Below the pieces are notes generated by a model that was not told where the DNA came from, made no database searches, and was given only the letters and a program-made list of their open reading frames with translations. Below are positions 56,740 through 64,000 of a stretch of 64,000 bases of DNA, piece by piece. The translations under genes and the position numbers were made by a program. How positions within the stretch are numbered: position 1 is the stretch's first letter; every line of letters starts with the position of its first letter. This stretch comes from Breviolum minutum Mf 1.05b.01. Lineage: Eukaryota; Sar; Dinophyceae; Suessiales; Symbiodiniaceae. The DNA lies in NCBI GenBank assembly GCA_000507305.1, contig DF240032.1, positions 1 through 64,000 on the forward strand. Reading direction: 5' to 3'.

Positions 56740-56980
56740 AGAATCAGCATTTATCCGTAACTTCTCTAGAATTTCAATGGATCTCTCTAAAGATCCCAAC
56801 CCCCGCAACATCGCCAGCAACATCGACCCATTCGCTTCGACCACCCAAGTGTCGAAGTCACGAATGCCCAGCACCCAACGGCACCGAAGGGTGCTGGCTT
56901 CGACCTTTCCCATGGCTTCAGTGGTGGTCCCATGAAAGGTGAAAAAATGGCCACATGAACACGGGGAAATTGTAGGTACA
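56740..56980 (-). CDS. Probable exon, unknown protein
   Basis: GTTTEAMGKVEASTLRCRWV, LGIRDFDTWVVEANGSMLLA, MLRGLGSLERSIEILEKLRI. The longest clean block of the minus array. Confidence 0.5.
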
Positions 56981-57439
56981 TATACCATATACATAGATCC
57001 TATGGGTTTCTGGAGCCATTTTTTTTTGCGCTGAAGCAGTATGATTGTTGGAAAAAGAATAGTAAATTAACAACTTTAGCTTGTGTATTTTCGAAAAATG
57101 AAAAAAGGGAACGAAAATGAGAGAGAAACAATCTCTTGGGAGGATACCTATAGCTCAACCTTGCCCATGATAAAAAGGATTTTCTGTGCATCTTAGTTCT
57201 TTGCATCACAGTTTCCAGCTTGTATCTCTCGACTCAAACGATTTTCAGCCATGAAAAACAATATCTTCAATCCAACATGGTGCCAAGATGGATAGAGAAA
57301 AACAATGCGTTTTTTTATGACTGAAAACTATCAACATCCCACACTGAAACTCACAGTTTTGAACTCCTGGTTAAGTTGATCTTCCAGAGAAATGAAATGA
57401 AATTGACACATGTACCTTTCAATCTGACTTAAAACAAAA

Positions 57440-57530
57440 AGGTTTACCAACAAAAATCCTGACGGATGTACCAACCAAAAACCCTGACTACTGCAATTTC
57501 AATGTTGGAATTTTCAGTCGCATTACAGGT
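57440..57530 (-). CDS. Possible exon, unknown protein
   Basis: ATENSNIEIAVVRVFGWYIR then QDF. Overlaps a plus-strand frame at 57466-57816. Confidence 0.25.
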
Positions 57531-57816
57531 AGATGGGAACCTCAGGGCCTTCTTGACAAAAGGTAAGGGATCTAAGAGTTTCTCGTTGGGTCAAGACATT
57601 GAACCTTCAAAATCTCCATTTTGGATCACCCCCCAACTCACTCGAACTCGTTATTCCAAGGAATATCACTGTTTTTTTTGGTGTCATTTCACTCCTTCAG
57701 ATCCTCATCTTGATGTTTTATTTATGGACATTTCTCAACAAAATAAACACAACACAAGCTGTTCAACATGTAAGTTGCAAAAACCTCCAACACATGCTAA
57801 ACAACCTCTAAAGTAG
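57466..57816 (+). CDS. 116-codon ORF against the array direction, doubtful
   Basis: Open frame with GSKSFSLGQDIEPSKSPFWI and HLDVLFMDISQQNKHNTSCS. The minus strand is closed between about 57535 and 57680, so it may be real or may be chance in an intron. A gtaag lies at 57562. Confidence 0.2.
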   Translation: MYQPKTLTTAISMLEFSVALQVDGNLRAFLTKGKGSKSFSLGQDIEPSKSPFWITPQLTRTRYSKEYHCFFWCHFTPSDPHLDVLFMDISQQNKHNTSCSTCKLQKPPTHAKQPLK

Positions 57817-58159
57817 TGGCAATGGGGTCCTTTGCCTTCAAGGCATGTCCTGCTCACTACTCCATATTTTCAAGAAATAACTCAACTGTTGTGGAATCTT
57901 CTGATTCAAATATGCCTATATGGGTGTGTCTCAAAATTCCTGTGCCTTCCAAATCCCTGGGAGAGATCTTGCTGAAATGATCTCACAAGCTTAATAAATA
58001 AACTACTTGAGGGATTTAAGGCTATGACTTTCTTTTCCACAGAATCGAAACCAACATCTGTCATGGGAAATCTGAGAGGGTACCCCCCCCTTCAATGCCA
58101 CCATTGCCACCATTGCCAGGAATTTTGGCCGGCCTTATTATCCGGGATGTTTTTTTTTT

Positions 58160-58334
58160 AAGGGGCCCCCTGAATCTGAAAACCCCAATTCCCACAACTC
58201 CGGCCCTACCACCGAGGTACTAATTTCCGTGCTCCTACTCCACCTTGGCGGCGGGCCGTTGACACCACCAAGGGGTGTAGGGTCGATGGAATCGATGAGT
58301 CGGATGGTTTTTGCCCCCCGATTGCTGAAGTTTT
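58160..58334 (-). CDS. Probable exon downstream of an introner-like element
   Basis: GAKTIRLIDSIDPTPLGGVN then STEISTSVVGPELWELGFSD. Its 5' edge is exactly the CTAG end of family A copy A18; upstream coding (NLTHPKL) stops at the other end of A18. Confidence 0.4.
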
Positions 58335-58437
58335 CTAGTTGGTGGTTGAACCAACCCATCTGAAAAATATGCTCGTCCAAATGGGAATCTTCCCCAAATA
58401 GGGTTGAAAATAAAAAATATTCGAAACCACCACCCAG
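58335..58437 (-). repeat. Family A element, copy A18, possible exact intron
   Basis: CTAGTTGGTGGTTGAACC to GAAACCACCACCCAG with TTTT on both sides. On the minus strand the GT...AG span is flanked on both sides by coding-like frames that join in phase. The acceptor would be AG|A, against the usual AG|G. Confidence 0.75.
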
Positions 58438-58884
58438 TTTTGGATGGGTCAAATTTGGAGAAGTGTTACAACTGAAACATCGCAGTGTTAACACCTTTGG
58501 ATCCTGGCAAATGGTTTCTTCCTTTCTTGGTTGATTGAAGGAAGATTTTTTTTTTTGTTGGGGAGGGCTGGGTATTCATGGGAGATTTTACTATATATTA
58601 TATGACAGTTGTATTATGATATATGCTCACTATAGGCTACCCTTATCTTTATCTTGCAATATGCCTTGTGACATGTTTTTTTTTGCAGTCGTGACATCAC
58701 ATCATACTTCAAGCTGATACTGATATTATTTCCAAATCTGTCACCACTGAAGTTGTCACCACTGAAGTTGGAGCAGTCATCATTTCAACTTGGTTGGTTT
58801 GGTCATATAGGGGATGAAAAACTACCCAGTCATATTTTGATTGCAATAAAGACCACTGTACGGATCCCAACTAACCAACCAGTA

Positions 58885-59003
58885 TTAATGGAATGTCACT
58901 GCAGAGTTTTGATCACTGTTCAATTTGACGTGAAAAAAATGGTGTTCTTCTGCCACCGTTATCAAATCGAAACCATCTTGGCCCGGGTTTCCCGTGCGTG
59001 GTA
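58885..59003 (-). CDS. Probable exon, unknown protein
   Basis: PRTGNPGQDGFDLITVAEEH then HFFHVKLNSDQNSAVTFH. Confidence 0.35.
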
Positions 59004-59103
59004 GCGTGGCAGCAAACCTCAAGACTTTGCCGACGGGTCGGAACGAAATGGAAAATCAGAGGACTTGCCATCGTTTAAAGGTGGATGCGTCGTTTAAGAC
59101 CAT

Positions 59104-59211
59104 TACCTCCCACGAAGTTTAACATACCCCCTGGAAAATGATGGTTGGAAGATATTTCTGGGAGGGGGAAGGTCTGTCTTCAAGGGCCAGCTGTTAAACT
59201 TCAGGAGTGTA
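59104..59211. repeat. Family C element, copy C9
   Basis: CACGAAGTTTAACATACCCC to GCTGTTAAACTTCAGGAGTG. Confidence 0.6.
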
Positions 59212-59519
59212 ATTTCAATACTCGGTGAGTTGAAAAAAACAACAGCGATTGGTATCTTTAATTCATTCATGCACTAAACTTCAATGACTTTTAGATTCCT
59301 TGGCTTTGTAGAATCACTGCTTCATGAAGGCATTATTTCACTCGGAGCTTTGCAATTAGATGATGTGATGTTGATACATTTCATCAAACAGCTAGGCTAG
59401 GTATTTTTCTCCACTAAACACCGAACATTTAGTAAGATGCTGATGAATGTGCCTTTTGCAAAAATAACAATAAACAAACAACCAATACCACTCTAGTTTT
59501 ATGTAAATAAAATCCCGGG

Positions 59520-59640
59520 TATCTGACAAATGGCGCAAACTCCACGTCAGGGGTTTCAACGGATTCACCCCGTTGAGGTGGCGGTTGGCTTACCATGGGA
59601 CCCAACAAAACGAAAAAGGATGACATTTTCAGAACCAACA
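59520..59640 (-). CDS. Probable exon, unknown protein
   Basis: GPMVSQPPPQRGESVETPDV then EFAPFV. Confidence 0.4.
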
Positions 59641-59854
59641 GTGGTGTGGATTTGTTGGTTTTCATTTCCCACCGCGGTATCATTTCTGAACATTCATACC
59701 ATTATCAATTATCGTCTATAGTTATCATAAATGTATTTCTTGATTTCCATCTTACCAGGGCAACTGGTATTATTTGTGTATCAACACTTAGTATTTCACA
59801 ACATATTTCAACTATGGTTCTTCTGTTGTACCAACAAGTCGAAAATCATTGAGA

Positions 59855-59971
59855 TACTGTTGATGGCTGAAATCCCAAACAACCACCTGGGTTGTATTTT
59901 TTCCCTATAAATAATATTAGATAAACTACCAACCTCAACTGGCTAGCTGGATTTCTGAGCAATCAACAGTA
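59855..59971 (+). repeat. Family B element, copy B10
   Basis: TACTGTTGATGGCTGAAATC to GAGCAATCAACAGTA, plus orientation in minus-gene territory. Confidence 0.8.
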
Positions 59972-59993
59972 TGAAACCAAATTTGTTGAAGAG

Positions 59994-60103
59994 ATATGGG
60001 GGTTTCCTACAATGGTGGTACCCAACAACCACGGGGCTTTCCTACTAAAAATGATCATTTTGGGGTGTTGTGGGGGTACCACCATTTAAGGAAACACCCA
60101 TAT
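59994..60103. repeat. Family D element, copy D8
   Basis: ATATGGGGGTTTCCTACAAT to AAGGAAACACCCATAT, about 20 bp after B10. Confidence 0.8.
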
Positions 60104-60789
60104 CTGCTGGTTGGCACCTCACAAACCTCTAAACTTTGAGACTCCCGAACTGCATCAACTTTGCTTCGAGGGAACGAAGATGCACCTCAAGGGGTGTCCA
60201 TTAATGGGGAATCATTGGGTAATCGGCAAATGCACCATAGCCGTTTCACCATGACATGAATATATTTTTTAGAAACACGCATCCTGTCTGGGTGGATTTT
60301 TTGTGTGGAAATTCAAGGATTCGTAAGTTTGACCAATTATGAATGGTACTCTTCAGCCTGATTCGTAGTGATTGCATCTTGGAAGGTCATAGAAAAAACT
60401 AACCTCTTTTTTTTGGGGAGGAAACAATATAGCCAGCATTGGAACATGCACCCAATCACCACATCATTCCCTAAATCATTCCCTCAATCTCACTGCTTAG
60501 ACATTTATCTGCATGTCTGTTTCTATGCTCATAAGAATGGTTACCAGCCTTTGTGGTGGCCTGTAGTTACTCAAATTGTGATCAACTAGTCCTTTACCAC
60601 GCAAACGTTGTTGGCAGCTTCACTTACTTTATGTTGTTTTCGCTAAGCAAACAAAAAACAGATGGGCATGGAGATAGTTCAGCATCTGTAGCTTGAAGGA
60701 AAAAAAGGAATGGTTTGACTAATAGCGCCAAAAATGTGATTGCAGTAATTATCCAAGTACCTTCACAGCCCTTGATATTCAAAGCATAT

Positions 60790-60978
60790 TCACCACCGCT
60801 CTTTCGCAATCAGATGCAGTAAACATTTGCTTCCGAAGAGGTTCTTATCTTTCGCGAGTTCATCAAAGTCCGGGGAGCGTAAATGAGTGCTGAATGACAA
60901 ATTATTTTGTCCAACACATATGCCACAGAAGAATACGATTGAAAGGATGATAATTTTAAAATCAATACTCATCAACAT
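60790..60978 (-). CDS. Possible N-terminal exon with signal peptide
   Basis: ATG frame: basic/polar start, hydrophobic core IIILSIVFFCGICVG, then NNLSFSTHLRSPDFDELAKD. It looks like a secretory signal followed by mature sequence, and could mark the 5' end of a minus-strand gene. Confidence 0.3.
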   Translation of the reverse strand: MLMSIDFKIIILSIVFFCGICVGQNNLSFSTHLRSPDFDELAKDKNLFGSKCLLHLIAKERW

Positions 60979-61034
60979 CTCATCAACACAAGTTTAGTCT
61001 CAATGGTCTTCATTTCCATCTGCAACCCACTCAC

Positions 61035-61150
61035 CCACAATGGAAAACACCTGGATGGTGGCAGCCATCCGCACGATGCCACCCATCGACCCGTCTTGGC
61101 CACAGGACGATGACATGTGAACGACTCTGACGATCTGTGGCAATACTCTC
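61035..61150 (-). CDS. Exon with clear splice sites, unknown protein
   Basis: AG|G acceptor (cacag|GAG) and a canonical GTGAGT donor. RVLPQIVRVVHMSSSCGQDG then SMGGIVRMAATIQVFSIV. Confidence 0.5.
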
Positions 61151-61796
61151 CTGTGACTCCAAATACAACTGGGCCATTTGACAGGAGTCCAACCGGGTTT
61201 AGAGAAACATCTTAACGATCTATGGAAAACCCATTGGAACAATTCCTGTTATGAAGCAGGTAAGGAGTCAGGCAAGTGTGATGGTATGCCAATAGTTGGA
61301 TGGTTGAACCCTATATCTCTACTGTTGAAGTATGTAGATTCCGATCTGACTGAACAGAGTGATATCTGGAACAAAACACAATCGATTTAATGTGAATATC
61401 CCAGGTACTCATCAACCGAATGTTGGTGGAATTGAGTTGTCTGCGTGTTTTATTTTTGCGAGATCTACAAGAAAACTTGATGCCATGAAATCGTCTTGAA
61501 GAAGTTGCCATTCCCACACAAATCCGTTTGGGATAGAAGGTTATATTGTTAAATGATATGGGTATATACTACCAGTAAAGAATCAATGCATATGTATATA
61601 TATATAAATATACACATACACCTTCTTTCATGACGTACATGTCTCTAGCTTACCAGTCACCAAAACTCAGATTTTGTCCCATCCCTTTCCTTGTCAGACA
61701 TTGTAGCCATTGGACGACGAAAGTCAGCACCCTGCCACATGTCAAAGCTGGTAGATTTTCTGTAGGAATCCCGTCCGTTTAATATTCCTCTGATTA

Positions 61797-61905
61797 TACT
61801 CACCCGAAAACTAACATGGCCACTCAAACAATGATGGTAGGAAGACTACTTTTCGGTAAAAAGAATGGTCTCTTTTCAGGGGACATGTTAATTTTGGGGC
61901 GCGAA
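61797..61905. repeat. Family C element, copy C10
   Basis: TACTCACCCGAAAACTAACA to ACATGTTAATTTTGGGGCGC. Confidence 0.6.
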
Positions 61906-61994
61906 TATCATTCCAATAGGACTTTTGTTTTAACCTCTAAAGACCAGGCTTTAACTTTAGTAAAAATACACACTTGAGATTACACCAGCGTAGA

Positions 61995-62318
61995 CCCCAA
62001 ACAGTTTACAGTAAGCAAATTTAGATTGAAACCTGTGATTTTGATTTCTGAATGTTTTTGTTCTACATGGGGGCCACACCAACCAACACCCACCCCCCAC
62101 ATGAAGGGAGACAACCGGAGACAATGGGAGACAAGACCACTTCAAAGCCCAAGAAGGCGGCCACACCAACCAACACCCACCCCCCACATGAAGGGAGACA
62201 ACCGGAGACAACGGGAGACAAGACCACTTCAGAGCCCAAGAAGCCGACCACACCAACCAACACCAAGGCGGCCAGATCTAAAGTTGCATTAAGAACCCCA
62301 ACAGTAAACTGTTTGGGG
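61995..62318. repeat. Inverted-repeat cassette holding an 87-bp tandem duplication
   Basis: CCCCAAACAGTTTACAGT (61995-62012) faces ACAGTAAACTGTTTGGGG (62301-62318), one mismatch. Between them an 87-bp unit starts at 62072, 62159 and, partially, 62246. Confidence 0.8.
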
Positions 62319-62471
62319 AATAAACAAAAAACAAACAAAATGGTAAATAAAAGAATCTGCAAATATGTCCACTACCTGCTGTTTATTTTGTTGTCCAAGT
62401 CCTCCAAGAACTTCATCTATTTGGTGCGTGAACCCATTGACATACTAGTTCAATTGAACAAAATAGACTAA
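62052..62471 (+). CDS. 139-codon ORF with 29-residue repeats, doubtful
   Basis: Encodes two units of ATPTNTHPPHEGRQPET followed by GDKTTSKPKKA, then a third partial unit rich in Lys/Pro/Thr, then a hydrophobic tail. The 87-bp repeat is a multiple of three, so several frames stay open. It runs against the minus array. It may be a lysine-rich tail exon or chance. Confidence 0.25.
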   Translation: MFLFYMGATPTNTHPPHEGRQPETMGDKTTSKPKKAATPTNTHPPHEGRQPETTGDKTTSEPKKPTTPTNTKAARSKVALRTPTVNCLGNKQKTNKMVNKRICKYVHYLLFILLSKSSKNFIYLVREPIDILVQLNKID

Positions 62472-62493
62472 AAAAACTTTGAAGTTGCAAAAA

Positions 62494-62600
62494 ACCCTGG
62501 AAAACTCACATATGCCCTGAAAATCAATGGTTGGTTCAGTTGTATTTCCTATTGGAAATAGTCCCTTTAAAAAGGGACGACCTTCGTTAGTTTCAGGGAG
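62494..62600. repeat. Family C element, copy C11
   Basis: CCCTGGAAAACTCACATATG to CTTCGTTAGTTTCAGGGAG with AAATCAATGGTTGGTTCAG core. Confidence 0.65.
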
Positions 62601-62770
62601 TTTTTTGTTTTGTGTGAAGGACCACATCACCAGCCACAAAACCATCGACTGAAAACCCATCGACCATTTGCGCTTTTTTTATTGTAAACATGTGTTCAAA
62701 CTGGGTTCCCACTTGTACCTCTAAGCACCCAACAAAAAAATACAACAAAACTCCTGCCCAACAACTCCAC

Positions 62771-62833
62771 CTGATAGACTGTAAGGTTCACTTCATCCAT
62801 ATGTAGACGTAAAACCAGAGTAGCTGGTGGAGC
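62771..62833 (-). CDS. Exon with clear splice sites, unknown protein
   Basis: AG|G acceptor (ccag|GCT) and GT donor (gtggag); 21 codons in phase: APPATLVLRLHMDEVNLTVY plus Q. Confidence 0.5.
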
Positions 62834-62888
62834 CTGGATTCCAAAAAGGGATTTCAGAAGGAAAGGAAATTTAATCTTCCAACCACTC

Positions 62889-62983
62889 CTAGTTGGTGGT
62901 TTCAACCCACTTGAAAAATATTAGTCAAATTGGATCATTTCCCCTGGTAAGGGTGAACATACAAAATCTTTGAAACCACCCAG
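62889..62983 (-). repeat. Family A element, copy A19
   Basis: CTAGTTGGTGGTTTCAACCC to GAAACCACCCAG. Gene-sense (minus). Confidence 0.75.
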
Positions 62984-63229
62984 ACGATGTTTCAGGGCAC
63001 ATCTTAGTTTTCGGAAAGGATTATGATTCACATGTTTGAATGACAACGCATTCGCCCAAATGTACAGGTCAATTTTGGGAGGAACAAAAATCCACCAAAC
63101 CGCTGCCCATTTTGAGGCTTGTTTTTACACCTATACACGTTGGGAAACTAACGTGACATTGGAGAATCCCCATTTTCAACAGGGAACTACATGTTCAAAC
63201 TGGTGGGTTTTCCAGCCATTCCATGTCAG

Positions 63230-63420
63230 TTTTCGGGTGGGTACCCCTTGGCATCTAGGACAATCCACAAACCCAAACTGAGCTTTCCAAGCCCAACGTG
63301 GCGCTTCGAACCTGGGATATTGGGATGCTTTTTTCAAGCGAGGTGGATTTTTGTTGGTGAAGTTTTGGGTGATTTGGAAATCCGGAGGTGCGGAGGGATT
63401 TCCAATAAAAATGAGCACAT
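63230..63420 (-). CDS. Possible exon, unknown protein
   Basis: RFEAPRWAWKAQFGFVDCPR then CQGVPTR; partly overlaps a family C-like end (CAGTTTTCGGGTGGGTACCC). The rest to 64000 holds only ambiguous frames. Confidence 0.25.
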
Positions 63421-64000
63421 GTTTCCCTGGGTTGATCTACTCCTTATTAAGGGACAACTGGTCATCCCACTTTTCAAGAAGATATAATTTGCATATATGT
63501 GTCCTATTGGGTTGATGATCATCTGTTAACACAGTTGTCACAAATGGGAGTTTAGGAACCAGCACCCATCTTTAGTAGTGAAATTCAGGAAACCAAATCA
63601 AGACCCCAAAAAACCCAAACCAAAAGGGTCATATGAACCAAACAGAAAAAACAACCAACACTGTTGCTGGTTTCCTGTTGCAAATCATGAGATAAGTGAT
63701 TCCCTCCACAAAGAAAACCACATTAAATCAAAATCCCTTAAACACCACCACTAAACCAACTTCTAGGGCGCAGTATTTCGGTTCACCTTCCACCATTCTG
63801 CTCCCATTTTTTTTCACTATTTCCACCTTGAAAAAAGGTCGCCGAGTGACTTGCGGTTGCCCAATTCACCACGGACAAAGTAGTCCTGCCGATGGTGGAC
63901 CCAAATGGTTACAATGTCGAAATTGCTGCAATGATTTGGTCGTTGTGGGTGGATTCAACTGATTCCCTCACTGTTTTTTGTCATCCTTAGATTCAAAAAA

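Overview
The window looks like nuclear DNA of a dinoflagellate, probably of the Symbiodiniaceae/Suessiales type (inference). Three things point there. The one gene I can reconstruct end to end is cut into about 20 small exons, mostly 40-165 bp. Nearly all its acceptors are AG followed by G in the exon. Its donors are a mixture of GT, GC and GA. GC and GA donors together with an AG|G acceptor are the known splice signature of dinoflagellates. An interstitial stretch of CCCTAAA units (TTTAGGG-type telomere repeat) and strictly one-directional gene order on each side of an AT-rich switch fit the same group. There is no operon, CRISPR array or prokaryotic signal.

Layout. (1) About 0.8-18.0 kb, plus strand: a glutamine-synthetase catalytic-domain gene (class I / lengsin / FluG-like), traced from the N-terminal region to the stop codon at 17976-17978. 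Its introns are filled with short inverted-repeat elements. (2) About 18.3-19.5 kb: an almost pure A/T block with a 289-base gap of N, lying exactly between the 3' end of the plus-strand gene and the first minus-strand coding sequence. (3) About 19.7-63 kb: a trail of roughly 50 short minus-strand coding blocks, several with clear AG|G acceptors or GTAAG/GTGAG/GTATG donors. I could not name a protein family for any of them, and they probably belong to one or a few large multi-exon genes. Two plus-strand ORFs (57.5 kb and 62.1 kb) go against this trend and are unproven.

At least eight families of short (about 80-125 bp) non-autonomous inverted-repeat elements fill the introns. The most interesting (family A, ends CTRG...CTAG, 4-bp target duplications) carries a GT just inside one end and an AG at the other. 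All copies found lie in the same orientation relative to the host gene: plus in the plus-strand gene, minus throughout the minus-strand array. One copy begins exactly at the 5' splice donor of a glutamine synthetase exon. This is what an introner (intron-generating transposable element) looks like. The other families (B, C, D) show no such orientation rule, which serves as an internal control.

Limits: exon borders are read by eye from protein-family logic and splice motifs, not from transcripts. Minus-strand blocks without a named family are probable, not certain, and their ends are approximate.
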